In this document: positions 1-9,047 of the stretch, one piece after another | How positions within the stretch are numbered: the stretch's first letter is position 1 | Layout of the letters: every line of letters starts with the position of its first letter | NCBI GenBank assembly: GCA_964347975.1 | Contig: CAYGAY010000003.1 | Span: 81,802-145,801, forward strand | Length of the DNA stretch: 64,000 nucleotides | Direction of reading: 5' to 3' | DNA from: Bin87 sp964347975 | Lineage (GTDB): Bacteria; Chloroflexota; Dehalococcoidia; Lucifugimonadales; UBA3495 | The notes under the pieces: generated by a model | What the model was told of the DNA's origin: nothing | What the model saw: the letters and a program-made list of their open reading frames with translations, nothing else | Databases searched by the model: none | Translations under genes and position numbers: made by a program

Positions 1-879
1 GGTCACTCGGATGCTGTAGAGCGAATGTCCCGAGGTGAGGAACAACGTGCGCATGTCATCGCCGCCGAAGCAGATGTTGCGGGTCACTTCCGGCGTTTCC
101 AGTACGCCGAGCCGTGCTCCCTCCGGCGACACGATCCAGACGCCGCCGGAACCGGTGCACCAGACGCGGCCCAGAGTGTCAACTTTCATCCCATCGGGCA
201 CCCCGGGCGCATCGGAACCCATCTCGATGAGAACACGGTTCCCGCTGAGGGTTCCATCGGCGGATACGTCAAAGGCCCGGATCCGGCGGTTCGGACAAAA
301 CTCACCTCGCTCTTCCCGGTCGAAGTCAGCCGGCTCGGCTCGGCTGATGGCGACATACAAAACCGACTCGTCCGGGGACAAAGCCAGACCGTTGGCATAC
401 TCACACTCGTCCGTGGCCAAATGGACGTTTCCTGAGGGGTCAATTCGATAGACGCCGGCAAAGGGGATTTCACGGAGTTCTTCGGGAAAACGCAAGTGGG
501 GGTCGGTGAAGTAAACCGTGCCATCAGTACGGCAAATCACATCGTTGGGCTTGTTGAACCGCTTTCCGTCCCACCGATCTGCAATCGTGGCGATGTTGCC
601 GGCGGCGTCCATGCTGGTGACGCAGCGGTGGTCGGCTCCCTCGCACATGAGAAGGCTGCCATTGCGATCAAGGGTGCAACCGTTGCCCTCACCGGTATTC
701 TCGCGGACCACGGTGGTTTCTCCCGTGTGCGGATCCCATTTCAAGAGTTGTTCACGGGCCAAATCGACGAAGGTCAAATACCCGCCCGGATGCCACAAAG
801 GGCCCTCGGTACGTTCCAGGGCGCCATCGAGCAGTGTCAGTTCGGTTTCGGCCAACAGGCCAGTCAGATCTTCTGCCAT
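1..879 (-). CDS. SMP-30/gluconolactonase/LRE family protein (3' end beyond window)
   Basis: The minus strand reads open for 293 codons from an ATG at 879 to the window edge, so the C-terminus is missing. It is a six-bladed beta-propeller lactonase of the SMP-30 family. The expected metal-site segments are visible: TEGPLW near the N-terminus (Glu), ANGLALSPD in the middle (Asn) and PDGMKVD towards the end (Asp). Such enzymes hydrolyse sugar or other lactones with a divalent metal; the substrate cannot be read from sequence. A GGAGG six bases before the chosen ATG favours it over the ATG three bases further upstream. No signal peptide is seen, so it is probably cytosolic. Confidence 0.9.
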   Translation of the reverse strand, partial: MAEDLTGLLAETELTLLDGALERTEGPLWHPGGYLTFVDLAREQLLKWDPHTGETTVVRENTGEGNGCTLDRNGSLLMCEGADHRCVTSMDAAGNIATIADRWDGKRFNKPNDVICRTDGTVYFTDPHLRFPEELREIPFAGVYRIDPSGNVHLATDECEYANGLALSPDESVLYVAISRAEPADFDREERGEFCPNRRIRAFDVSADGTLSGNRVLIEMGSDAPGVPDGMKVDTLGRVWCTGSGGVWIVSPEGARLGVLETPEVTRNICFGGDDMRTLFLTSGHSLYSIRVT

Positions 880-915
880 CATCAACCTCCTAGTGTGGTG
901 CATGGAAACGAGAGG

Positions 916-921
916 ATTATA
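916..921 (-). promoter_or_regulatory. -10 element of the SMP-30 gene
   Basis: A perfect TATAAT on the minus strand lies 37 bases upstream of the SMP-30 start and its Shine-Dalgarno. The -35 region is weak. Confidence 0.5.
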
Positions 922-1106
922 GCAAGCGGCCACCGATGAAGTCGGCTGGACACTGCCCATGCGGTGGGCTATCATTTTGCCGCTTTACACCCCGTCGCCA
1001 CGGCTCCCGACGCCGCAGGCTCCGTGCCGGATTGGTCAAGAGGTCGCATGACGGGGTTTTCGCGTGTTTGGCTCCCGAAAGGCGTTATCTCCGACGAGAT
1101 TGATCC

Positions 1107-2609
1107 ATGTTGATTGCAGTCGCGTTCATATTGATGGCGGTCATGTTCTTCGCCGGGATGTACGTGGCCGGGGCGTTGGGTTCGTTGGCGCTGATACTGC
1201 TCAATCTGTTCTCAGACAACCCGGTCTGGAACATCATGGGCAACCGCGCCTGGGAGACCAACACCAACGTCAACCTAGTCGCCATTCCCCTGTTCATATT
1301 GATGGGGGAAATTGTGTTGCGCGGGGGTTTTGCGGACTTGATGTACCGGGCGCTGTCGCGGTGGGTGGACTTCATACCGGGCGGTTTGATGCACACCAAC
1401 ATCGCTTCCTGCGCCGTGTTCGCGGCCTGCGCCGGTTCCAGCATCGCCACGGCGGCCACAGTAAGCCGGGTAGCTCTGCCCTCTTTCCGCGCGCAGGGTT
1501 ATCAGGAGCGATTGGTAGTGGGTTCACTGGCGGCGGGCGGCACCCTGGGCATTTTGATCCCGCCCAGCATCCTGTTGGTGCTGTACGGATTGACCGTTGG
1601 GGAGTCCATCGGTCGGCTGTTCCTGGCCGGCTTCATCCCCGGCCTCCTGTTGGCCGGGGTGTTCATGTTTATGATTGGACTGGCGTCGGTGATCTGGCCG
1701 GCCATCGCGCCCCGGCAATCGCAGGTCAGGTTCTGGACCTGGGAAGGTTGGACGGAACGGCTTCTGTTCACCGTGCTGATGGTACCGGTGCTGGCGTTAA
1801 TTTTCATAGTGCTGGGCAGCATCTATTTCGGGTGGGCGACGCCGTCGGAGGCGGCGGGTTTCGGCGTCAGCGGGGCGCTGGCGTTGGCGATCATCTACAA
1901 CTTCGTGCGGCTGTTCGCCGGCAACATCGCCGGATTCCTGCTCGATTCCGGCATCGCCAACCATGTGTCGCCAGTGATTCGCCAGGTACTGCAAGACTGG
2001 CGCGCGCAGTATCGGTTTAACCGCGCATATTTATCGGACTACTGCCGTTTCATTTTCTTTATGACCATGGAAGCCTGCGTGTCGGCGGCCCGTTCCTCTG
2101 CGATGATACTGTTCATCCTGATGGCGGCGTTCACGTTGCAGTTCGCTTTCGCCTATCTGCGGATATCGGTCACAATGGCGGAGTGGGTGGCCAGCTTTGA
2201 GCTAACCACCGTCCAATTGGTCCTGTTCCTGGTAGTGTTTTACCTGCTCCTGGGAACGTTTATGGAAGCCTATTCGATGATGCTGACCACGCTGCCCATC
2301 ATCGCCCCGGTGCTGCGCGCCGCCGAGGTGGATCTGCTGTGGTTCGGCATCATAATGATCATTCTGCTGGAAGCCGCACAAATCAGTCCGCCGCAGGGTT
2401 TGAGCCTGTACGTGCTGCAAGGGGCGCGGCGCGACGTAGCGCGCCAGGAAATGACCATTACCGGCCGCCAGGTTCAAAGCGGCACCATCAACGATGTGTA
2501 CATCGGGGTGTTGCCGTTCATGGCCTGTATGGCGGTGGTCATCGGCTTGATTATCGCGTTTCCCGAGCTGGCTCTCTGGCTGCCCGATCAGATCAAAGGG
2601 CCGCGCTGA
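1107..2609 (+). CDS. TRAP transporter large permease subunit (DctM family), orphan
   Basis: A 500-residue polytopic membrane protein with the DctM signatures: an N-terminal membrane hairpin, ETNTNVNLVAIPLF, CAGSSIATAATVSRVA and GGTLGILIPPSI. DctM is the ion-coupled translocating subunit of TRAP importers, which take up organic acids with a periplasmic binding protein (DctP) and a small membrane subunit (DctQ). Neither partner is present before or after it, which is unusual. The next gene, a flavoprotein, starts 14 bases downstream on the same strand and is probably co-transcribed. The upstream 220 bases hold no gene. The substrate is unknown. Confidence 0.9.
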   Translation: MLIAVAFILMAVMFFAGMYVAGALGSLALILLNLFSDNPVWNIMGNRAWETNTNVNLVAIPLFILMGEIVLRGGFADLMYRALSRWVDFIPGGLMHTNIASCAVFAACAGSSIATAATVSRVALPSFRAQGYQERLVVGSLAAGGTLGILIPPSILLVLYGLTVGESIGRLFLAGFIPGLLLAGVFMFMIGLASVIWPAIAPRQSQVRFWTWEGWTERLLFTVLMVPVLALIFIVLGSIYFGWATPSEAAGFGVSGALALAIIYNFVRLFAGNIAGFLLDSGIANHVSPVIRQVLQDWRAQYRFNRAYLSDYCRFIFFMTMEACVSAARSSAMILFILMAAFTLQFAFAYLRISVTMAEWVASFELTTVQLVLFLVVFYLLLGTFMEAYSMMLTTLPIIAPVLRAAEVDLLWFGIIMIILLEAAQISPPQGLSLYVLQGARRDVARQEMTITGRQVQSGTINDVYIGVLPFMACMAVVIGLIIAFPELALWLPDQIKGPR

Positions 2610-2623
2610 TCCGGCGAACAGAG

Positions 2624-4003
2624 ATGGCGTCGCGGTACGACCTGATAATTATCGGCGCCGGTTCTGCCGGGCTGACGGCGGCGCGTTTCGCGGCCCGGTT
2701 GGGGAAAAGGGTGGCGCTGATTGAAGCCAACCGCGTGGGCGGGGATTGTACGTGGACGGGGTGTGTCCCCAGCAAAGCGCTGCTGCACGCGGCCAAGGTG
2801 GCTCATACAATCCGCACCGCCAGCCGCTACGGGATTGTCACGGGTGAGCCGACGATGGATTTCCCGGCAGTGATGGCCCGCATCCGCGCTGTCATTGAGC
2901 AGATTTACGCCCGGGAATCGCCGGAAACGCTACGCGCCGAGGGTATTGACGTAATCGAAAGTCGCGCCGAGTTTCAGGACGCTCATACCGTCGTTGCCGG
3001 CCCGCGCCGAATCACCGCCAGATTCTTTCTGATTTGCGCCGGCGCAACGCCCTTCATACCGCCGATACCCGGCCTGGCCGACACGCCCTATCTGACCTAC
3101 GAAACCTTCTGGCGGCTGACCACGCTACCGTCGCGCCTGACCGTCATCGGCGGCGGGCCAATTGGGTGCGAACTGGCGCAGGCGTGCCAAAGGCTGGGGG
3201 CGCAGGTGACGCTGATAGAGGCGTTAGACCGTATCCTGCCCAACGATGAACCGGAGGCGGCGACGGCGGTAGCGGAGTCGCTGCGGCGCGATGGCGTTGA
3301 CCTGCGCTTGTCGGCCCCGGCGCAATCGGCGGAGTCTATCGCCGGCGACGCGGACGCCGGCGCCATTCTGGTTGCCGTGGGACGCCGCGCCAACGTGGCC
3401 GACCTGGACTTGGACGCCGCCGGAATCGCTCACGACGGCCGGGGCATCGCCGTTGACGACTACCTTCGCACCAGCGTGAGGAACATCTACGCGGCCGGCG
3501 ACTGCGCGGGCGGCTACCAGTTCACCCACTACGCCGGCTATCAGGGCGCGATGGCCGTCCGCAACGCCCTACTGCCCGGACGCAGCCGCGCCCGCCCGGA
3601 GCGCATCCCCTGGGCCACCTTTACCGACCCGGAGGTGGCCCACGCCGGCTACACCGAGGAACAAGCGCGCCGCCGGCTCGGAGGCAAAGCGCGCGTGGCA
3701 ACGCTGCCCATGTCGCAGGTTGACCGGGCCGTAACCGATGGCGCGACGGAGGGATTTATCAAGGTTGTGCATCGCCCCAATGGGGCCGTTCTGGGGGCGA
3801 CGGTTGTAGGGCAGCGCGCCGCCGAAGTTATCCAGGAATGGGCCATCGCCGTTGACCGGGGGCTGAAGTTCGGCGATTTGGTGAAAACGCTGCATACTTA
3901 CCCGTCGCTGGCTACCGGCAGCCAGCAGTTGGCCTGGGAGACATCTCTGGCCGGGCTGACCGGCGGGTTCAGGGGGCGATTGGTGCGGTGGCTGAGCCGT
4001 TAG
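2624..4003 (+). CDS. FAD-dependent pyridine nucleotide-disulfide oxidoreductase (mercuric reductase-like)
   Basis: This is a 459-residue flavin disulfide reductase. The N-terminus has the FAD-binding IIGAGSAG followed by the redox-active disulfide GGDCTWTGCVPSK. A second Rossmann motif, VIGGGPIG, binds NAD(P)H, and AAGDCAGG is the C-terminal FAD contact. The dimerisation domain ends with HTYPSLATG in place of the usual HPT motif. It lacks the N-terminal heavy-metal domain and C-terminal Cys pair of true MerA, so it is more likely a general dithiol or quinone reductase. I start it at the ATG 14 bases after the TRAP gene; the frame is open further upstream but only as a shadow of dctM. It overlaps the convergent nuclease gene by four bases. 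Confidence 0.9.
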   Translation: MASRYDLIIIGAGSAGLTAARFAARLGKRVALIEANRVGGDCTWTGCVPSKALLHAAKVAHTIRTASRYGIVTGEPTMDFPAVMARIRAVIEQIYARESPETLRAEGIDVIESRAEFQDAHTVVAGPRRITARFFLICAGATPFIPPIPGLADTPYLTYETFWRLTTLPSRLTVIGGGPIGCELAQACQRLGAQVTLIEALDRILPNDEPEAATAVAESLRRDGVDLRLSAPAQSAESIAGDADAGAILVAVGRRANVADLDLDAAGIAHDGRGIAVDDYLRTSVRNIYAAGDCAGGYQFTHYAGYQGAMAVRNALLPGRSRARPERIPWATFTDPEVAHAGYTEEQARRRLGGKARVATLPMSQVDRAVTDGATEGFIKVVHRPNGAVLGATVVGQRAAEVIQEWAIAVDRGLKFGDLVKTLHTYPSLATGSQQLAWETSLAGLTGGFRGRLVRWLSR

Positions 4004-5031
4004 CCATCGTATTCCGTCTGTCGCAGTACCCGCACTGTCTCCAGCGGAATATCGGCGCGAATGTCTTGCGGCAAAGAATCGTAGCCGTCAAGCAATCGCT
4101 GAGCCAGTTCCTCCGGCCCCCACAGCCGTATCTCAAAGAACGACTGCTCGTTGCGGTCGTGAACCGGCCTGGTGAATCCCCCAAGACTGACCAGCAAACC
4201 GTGCTGGGCACGGAAGGTGGCGATATTACCACGCAAGCGGTCGTATTCGGCCAGGTCAACCGGGCTGGTGCGCCCTTTCACCTGTACGCACAAGCGCGGC
4301 TCTCCGAAACCCATATCCCCTTTGCCGGCCAGAACATCGATGCCGCCGTCCGCCCCTTGCCGGGTTTGCAGCACGACATACCCGGATGTTTTCAAGATGC
4401 TGGCTACCAGATGCTCCAGCCGTACGCCGGCAAATTTCTGCCGTAGTCGAGCTATGATGCGGTCTCTGATTTCCCGGTCAAGGTCAATTTCTTCGCTGGG
4501 GTCGGGGCTGAATGCGCTTTCATCGCCGGCGATTCCCGCCGGGGGAATTTCCGCAAGTTCGGGCTCGCCAACAGGGAGAATCCCCAAGTAAGCCTTGGCA
4601 ATCCGGTCAATGCGCGCTTCCGCATTGGGCGCGCCGGGTTGCGAAAGGGTCAGTTGCGCCCCCATTGAATTCAGCAAATCCCGGTCAAAATGAGCGCGTG
4701 GAATGTCGGCGGCCTGCCATTCCACGCTGCGAGCGTGCGGCGCGCCGCCCAACTCCGGCCGGTAGGCATAGGGGCCGGCAATCCGGCCAACGGCGACTTC
4801 GCGAGTCCGCTTGAGGGGCAGCGCCACTATGTCGCCATCGTTGATTTCCCGGTAGAAACGCCACAGTTGGTCGGCTCCGGCGCGATTGTCGATATGGTTG
4901 CGCAAGGCGTCCCGGTCTGCGAAGTCGGCGATGCTTTGCCGCAAGCCGTAACCGAGACCCACGACGCCCTTATTGAGGAAGGCATCCTCGTGTTCGCCGC
5001 TGCTGCCGCCTTTTATCACCCAAACCGCCAT
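4000..5031 (-). CDS. Mrr-like restriction endonuclease domain protein
   Basis: A 343-residue protein. The first 130 residues (starting MAVWVIKGGSSGEHE) form an unassigned domain often seen with nuclease modules. From about residue 205 there is an Mrr_cat-type PD-(D/E)xK fold: FAGVRLEHLVASIL, then GADGGIDVLAGKG (catalytic Asp), then CVQVKGR (Q-x-K). Mrr-like enzymes cleave modified or foreign DNA. No methyltransferase is adjacent, which fits a type IV or solitary defence role, but this is inference. The gene ends within the last codon of the convergent flavoprotein gene. Confidence 0.85.
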   Translation of the reverse strand: MAVWVIKGGSSGEHEDAFLNKGVVGLGYGLRQSIADFADRDALRNHIDNRAGADQLWRFYREINDGDIVALPLKRTREVAVGRIAGPYAYRPELGGAPHARSVEWQAADIPRAHFDRDLLNSMGAQLTLSQPGAPNAEARIDRIAKAYLGILPVGEPELAEIPPAGIAGDESAFSPDPSEEIDLDREIRDRIIARLRQKFAGVRLEHLVASILKTSGYVVLQTRQGADGGIDVLAGKGDMGFGEPRLCVQVKGRTSPVDLAEYDRLRGNIATFRAQHGLLVSLGGFTRPVHDRNEQSFFEIRLWGPEELAQRLLDGYDSLPQDIRADIPLETVRVLRQTEYDG

Positions 5032-5140
5032 TGCTGTGTCTCCCGGCTTTCGCCTGCCGCCAGTTTAGCACGGGCCGGAGCAACGATAGCGCTCCGGGCT
5101 GGTCATGCCAGCGTGCCGCATCGGCAGACGGATGGATTGG

Positions 5141-5302
5141 CTATGCCGACGGCGTGGCACCGATGCGGAATTTCTTGGTGCCGCAGTCTACGCATATGGC
5201 CTGAGTGGCCGGCCGGCCGTTCTTCATGGTGACACCCACCACATCCCGCGAATCAGTTTTCGCCTTGCATTTGACACAGTAAATCTGTATTTGCGTGGTC
5301 AT
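5141..5302 (-). CDS. DUF5679 small zinc-ribbon protein
   Basis: A 53-residue protein starting MTTQIQIYCVKCKAK, with two knuckles, CVKC and CVDC, spaced like a zinc ribbon, and the family-typical VTMKNGRPAT between them. The start is fixed by AGGAGGA upstream of the ATG at 5302; a longer open frame to 5431 lacks an SD. The function of DUF5679 is unknown. I associate it with Chloroflexota and related lineages, which informs the taxonomic guess. Confidence 0.85.
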   Translation of the reverse strand: MTTQIQIYCVKCKAKTDSRDVVGVTMKNGRPATQAICVDCGTKKFRIGATPSA

Positions 5303-5437
5303 CGTTTGAGATTCCTCCTGATGTTGCCAGTATTCCTTCCGGGGGATTGACCCGTCACACTTTATCCGCTCGCCCGGTGTCAATGGCACTGGCCGGCCCG
5401 TTACGCCGTATTCGCGGTCGTCTCTGCCCAATGCGGA

Positions 5438-6391
5438 CTAGAAAACCGCTACCGGATTGACCGGGGAACCCGTCGTGTTCTGCAACCGCAGTGGGTTGAT
5501 GGTTACCATGAAGGTCCAACGATTGCGCTCCCGGCAGGCGACGGCGAGCTCTTCCAGATTGGCGTTATCCAGGATCCAAAGGCCCATAGCGGTGATGGCA
5601 ACTTGATGTACCGGATTGGTGAGCTGTCCAGGATATTGGGGCGGACTGACGTCGTTGCCGGTGTCCGAACCCAGCACGGCGATGTCGCGCTCCTTAAACA
5701 ATGGCAAGCAGGCGGCCTGGCAAGCGGTGGAGCCGGCCTCGCGGGGCACGGGGCCTTCCAGCATTCGCCGGCGCAACTGACCGGTGCGAACCAGCAGGAC
5801 ATCGCCGGGTTCGACGCGGAAACCGCAGCGTTCCTCAGCGGCCAGAATGTCCTCCGGCATTACGCCTTCTCCCCGTTCAACCCAATCGATGCCGCGGACC
5901 AGGGGGACGTCTACCAACACCCCGCGGGTGATGAACCCGTTTCGAGCCTCCTCCACAGAGCACACAGTGGCGCCCAGGCTGGTGGAAACCATATGCGCGG
6001 GTTTCCCATTATAGGTCTTGCCGTTCCAGAAAAAGTGCGCCAGGCTGTCAACGTGGGTGACGGAAACGCCATGGAAGATCATACCGATGTAATCCATGGC
6101 CACCGCCGACGGCCTGGAAGACACCTTATCGCCAGTGGCCCAGCCTTCGCCACTTTCGATCATGTAATGCACCGGAGGAGCGGGGACATCCACGGAGGGA
6201 TCCCAGGTTATGTCGCGTGACAATGAAACGCAGTGGCCTTCCGCAACGGTGGCCAGAGCGGTTCGGGTTTTTTCCGCCGTGATCAGGTTTGGCGTTCCCA
6301 ACTCATCGTCGTCTCCCCATCGCCCCCAGTTGGACAGGCTGTCGAACCAACCCAGGACATCCTGTTCGGACGGAATGCCGGCTTGCGCCAT
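5438..6391 (-). CDS. Cyclase family protein (kynurenine formamidase-like metal hydrolase)
   Basis: A 317-residue member of the Cyclase family (PF04199). The family metal-binding motif HxDxxxH is present as HVDSLAH around residue 130, preceded by GVSVTH. These enzymes hydrolyse N-formylkynurenine, isatin or related amides and lactones; the substrate here is not evident. I start at the ATG at 6391, with GGAGG eight bases upstream, rather than the longer frame to 6427. It stands alone, 135 bases upstream of DUF5679 on the same strand. Confidence 0.88.
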   Translation of the reverse strand: MAQAGIPSEQDVLGWFDSLSNWGRWGDDDELGTPNLITAEKTRTALATVAEGHCVSLSRDITWDPSVDVPAPPVHYMIESGEGWATGDKVSSRPSAVAMDYIGMIFHGVSVTHVDSLAHFFWNGKTYNGKPAHMVSTSLGATVCSVEEARNGFITRGVLVDVPLVRGIDWVERGEGVMPEDILAAEERCGFRVEPGDVLLVRTGQLRRRMLEGPVPREAGSTACQAACLPLFKERDIAVLGSDTGNDVSPPQYPGQLTNPVHQVAITAMGLWILDNANLEELAVACRERNRWTFMVTINPLRLQNTTGSPVNPVAVF

Positions 6392-6532
6392 TGCGTTGGC
6401 CTCCTTGTGAATAGTGGGGCACCCCACAGAACGTTGCGCAATTATGCCGTAGCCTGACCCAGGCGCGCAACCGGTTCGTTAGCGTTCAACGAGTACGTGG
6501 GCGCGACACGGAACCTGCGGCGAGTCCCGAGA

Positions 6533-6547
6533 TCCCGCTGAGCGGGA
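6533..6547. promoter_or_regulatory. 15-bp palindrome in the rpmB promoter
   Basis: TCCCGCTGAGCGGGA is a perfect inverted repeat with 7-base arms. It occupies the -35 position of the extended -10 promoter of rpmB (TGCTATAAT at 6556-6564), where a repressor site could lie. It could also be a chance GC palindrome. Confidence 0.35.
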
Positions 6548-6555
6548 AAGGGTTA

Positions 6556-6564
6556 TGCTATAAT
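6556..6564 (+). promoter_or_regulatory. Extended -10 promoter of rpmB
   Basis: TGCTATAAT is a consensus extended -10 element 29 bases upstream of the rpmB ATG; no good -35 is visible, as expected for this class. Confidence 0.6.
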
Positions 6565-6593
6565 GCCGGCACTAGGATCTCAGGAAGACGCTT

Positions 6594-6818
6594 ATGCAGT
6601 GCCAAGTGTGCGGAAAAGCCGGGATGTACGGCAATAACGTGAGCCACTCCAACCGCAAGACCAAGACGCGGTGGAAGGCCAATGTCCACAAGCAGACGCT
6701 CGCTATCGACGGCAAGCCGAAGAGGGTGAAGATTTGCTCCCGATGTCTCCGAACTATGTACAAGCCGCCGCGAGGGCCGAAGGCGCGGACGCGGGCCCGG
6801 GCAACGGCAACCACATAG
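6594..6818 (+). CDS. rpmB: Large ribosomal subunit protein bL28
   Basis: A 74-residue basic protein matching L28. It has the zinc-ribbon CxxC pairs CQVCGK at residues 3-8 and CSRCLR near residue 50, the NNVSHSNRKTKTRW core and a basic tail. It is a structural protein of the 50S subunit. AGGAAG precedes the ATG. It is monocistronic, with its own extended -10 promoter, and lies convergent to rpe. Confidence 0.96.
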   Translation: MQCQVCGKAGMYGNNVSHSNRKTKTRWKANVHKQTLAIDGKPKRVKICSRCLRTMYKPPRGPKARTRARATATT

Positions 6819-6909
6819 CGAGCGCTGGCGTTCGGTCAGCATAACGGTAGCTCCAGGACCGGGAGATGGCGATATGAGCGCCGTTCCCGCTTCGCTCGCG
6901 CCGCTTACG

Positions 6910-7614
6910 TCAGTCCGGGGTTTTGCCTGCCACCAGCCCCGCCACACTCCCTCGCAGCGCCGCCATCGCTTCGGCTATCGACTGCTCCCGGTTGAATATG
7001 GCGGTTCCGGCCACCAGTATGCCGGCGCCGGCCGATACCGAATCCCGCGCCGTAGCGTCCGCCTTCACGCCCCCGTCCACCTCCAGCTGCGCGGCATAAC
7101 CGTTCTCCTCGATGACGCGATACAGACGCCGCAGCTTGCCCAGGGCTGACGGGATGAACGATTGGCCGCCGAATCCGGGGTTCACCGTCATTACCAGAAC
7201 GATGTCCAGATCCGGCAAAACCTCTGCAACGGCGGAAACGGGAGTGGCCGGGTTGATGGCGACGCCCGCCTGGCAACCCTGCTCTTTGATGTAACCGATG
7301 GTGCGATGCAGGTGCGTACAAGCTTCGGCGTGCACCAGCACTTGATCGCTGAGATTTTTCACCAACCCGGGAAGGAGCCGGTCCGGTTCATGGACCATCA
7401 GGTGGAGATTCAGGGGAAGGTCAGTTGCATTGCGTATGGCATCGACGATGACTTCGCCGAAGGAGATATTGGGCACGAACCGCCCGTCCATCACGTCCAC
7501 ATGGATCAGATCGGCTCCGGCCGCCTGAGCATCTTGCACCTGCTGGGCCAGCCGGCCGAAATCCGCGGCCAGCACCGACGGCGCGATTTGCACGTGAGCG
7601 GCGGCAGTTGTCAT
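6910..7614 (-). CDS. rpe: Ribulose-phosphate 3-epimerase
   Basis: A 234-residue TIM barrel interconverting ribulose 5-phosphate and xylulose 5-phosphate in the pentose phosphate pathway. Metal and catalytic motifs are present: APSVLAADF, HVDVMDGRFVPN, LHLMVHEPD, VMTVNPGFGGQ and EVDGGV. Length and order are normal for Rpe. The argH gene ends about 80 bases upstream on the same strand, and that gap carries a repeat element, so co-transcription is possible but not certain. Confidence 0.97.
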   Translation of the reverse strand: MTTAAAHVQIAPSVLAADFGRLAQQVQDAQAAGADLIHVDVMDGRFVPNISFGEVIVDAIRNATDLPLNLHLMVHEPDRLLPGLVKNLSDQVLVHAEACTHLHRTIGYIKEQGCQAGVAINPATPVSAVAEVLPDLDIVLVMTVNPGFGGQSFIPSALGKLRRLYRVIEENGYAAQLEVDGGVKADATARDSVSAGAGILVAGTAIFNREQSIAEAMAALRGSVAGLVAGKTPD

Positions 7615-7659
7615 AGGGGATTTCCTTGCGGATTGGGCGGATTGGCTGGTTTAGCCGGC

Positions 7660-7689
7660 GAGATTGCCACGCTGCGCTCGCAATGACAG
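7660..7689. repeat. Dispersed palindromic repeat (ATTGC...GCAAT type)
   Basis: The rpe-argH gap contains an imperfect palindrome with outer arms ATTGC and GCAAT around a GC core. It resembles the short extragenic repeats common in bacterial genomes. This copy is the only one of its type I see in the window. Confidence 0.45.
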
Positions 7690-7691
7690 AA

Positions 7692-9026
7692 CTATGTTGC
7701 CAGAATCTTTTGCGCCCGCGCCAGACCTTCGGCGACGCGGCCGGGCGCGGTGCCCCCCGGATTGTCCCGGGCGGCCACCGACGCGGCGGCGGTGATGTCG
7801 TACACGTCAGCGGCAAAATGGGGGGAGAATTTCCGATATTGAGCCAAAGTCAGATCGGCCAATCCCACGGCTTCGGCTTCGCAGTGCCGGCAGAGTCGGC
7901 GCATGATGCCGTGAGCCTCCCGGAAGGGGACGCCTTTGCCTACCAGATAATCGGCCAAGTCGGTAGCCAGCATGTAACTTTCGCCGGCGAGAGACTCGAC
8001 CCGCGCGGCGTTCAATTCCAGCCCAGGCAACAGATCCGCGAACACCGACAGCGTTGCGAGCAAAGTATCGACGGTGTCGAAGAAACCCTCCTTGTCCTCC
8101 TGGAGGTCTCGATTGTAGGTAAGGGGCAATCCTTTCAGGACGGTGAGAATGCTCATCAGACCGCCGTACACCCGCCCCGTTTTGCCGCGGGCGATTTCGG
8201 CAAAATCGGGATTGCGTTTCTGGGGCATGATGCTGCTGCCCGTGGTGAACTCGTCGGGCAAACGAATGAAGTCGAATTCCCTGGAGCACCAGATGACGAT
8301 TTCCTCCGAAAGGCGGGACAGGTGCATCATCGCAATTGCGGCGGCGGCGTGGTATTCAACTAGAAAGTCCCGGTCGGCCACGGCATCCATGCTGTTGGCG
8401 CTGACGGCGTCGAAACCCAGGGCATCCGCGACGGCGCGACGGTCGGTGGGATACGGCACACCCGCCAACGCTCCGCTACCGAGGGGCAAAACGTTCAGGC
8501 GGGCGGCACAATCGTTAAATCGCCCCACGTCGCGCTCCAGCATCTCGAAATAGGCCAGCATGTGATGGGCGAACAACACGGGTTGAGCCCGCTGCAGGTG
8601 GGTATAGCCGGGCATCACCACATCACGGTATCGTTCCCCCAGGCCGACCAGCGCGCGCTGCACGCTACGCAATCCCGCCACGGTGTCGGCTATGGCAGCA
8701 CGGGTGTACAAACGCAGATCCAAGGCGATTTGATCGTTGCGAGAGCGGCCGGTATGCAGGCGTCCACCGGCCGGGCCGATGAGGTCGGTCAGCCGCCGCT
8801 CGATGTTCATGTGCAGGTCTTCGAGGTCAGGGTCCCAGGCAAATTCGCCTTGTTCAATCTCTTCCTGTACACGGTCCAAACCGGCGATGATGGCGTCAGC
8901 GTCTTCCTGGGGGATAATGCCCTGTTTGGCGAGCATGGCCGCATGGGCCTTGGAGCCGGCAATATCTTCCCGATATAACCGGCGGTCGTAGTGAATAGAG
9001 ACGGTGTAATCGCTGTGGTCAGTCAT
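7692..9026 (-). CDS. argH: Argininosuccinate lyase with truncated N-terminus
   Basis: A 444-residue fumarase/aspartase-superfamily enzyme that splits argininosuccinate into arginine and fumarate. The signature GSSIMPQKRNPD, the HTGRSRNDQ loop and LQEDKEGFFD are intact. The N-terminus is odd: it begins MTDHSDYTVSIHYDRRLY, whereas ArgH proteins normally start about 20 residues earlier with a conserved W-G-G-R-F. The frame upstream meets a stop inside a palindromic repeat at 9048-9091, so the missing segment is not simply a mis-called start. The enzyme may still fold, but activity needs testing. argF lies 41 kb away, so the arginine genes are dispersed. Confidence 0.93.
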   Translation of the reverse strand: MTDHSDYTVSIHYDRRLYREDIAGSKAHAAMLAKQGIIPQEDADAIIAGLDRVQEEIEQGEFAWDPDLEDLHMNIERRLTDLIGPAGGRLHTGRSRNDQIALDLRLYTRAAIADTVAGLRSVQRALVGLGERYRDVVMPGYTHLQRAQPVLFAHHMLAYFEMLERDVGRFNDCAARLNVLPLGSGALAGVPYPTDRRAVADALGFDAVSANSMDAVADRDFLVEYHAAAAIAMMHLSRLSEEIVIWCSREFDFIRLPDEFTTGSSIMPQKRNPDFAEIARGKTGRVYGGLMSILTVLKGLPLTYNRDLQEDKEGFFDTVDTLLATLSVFADLLPGLELNAARVESLAGESYMLATDLADYLVGKGVPFREAHGIMRRLCRHCEAEAVGLADLTLAQYRKFSPHFAADVYDITAAASVAARDNPGGTAPGRVAEGLARAQKILAT

Positions 9027-9047
9027 ACGGCGAACCGCGGATAAGGT

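Noticed and set aside
2339..2623. N-terminal extension of the flavin disulfide reductase
   Set aside because: It runs inside dctM in another frame; the FAD motif should be within ten residues of the start, as it is from 2624.
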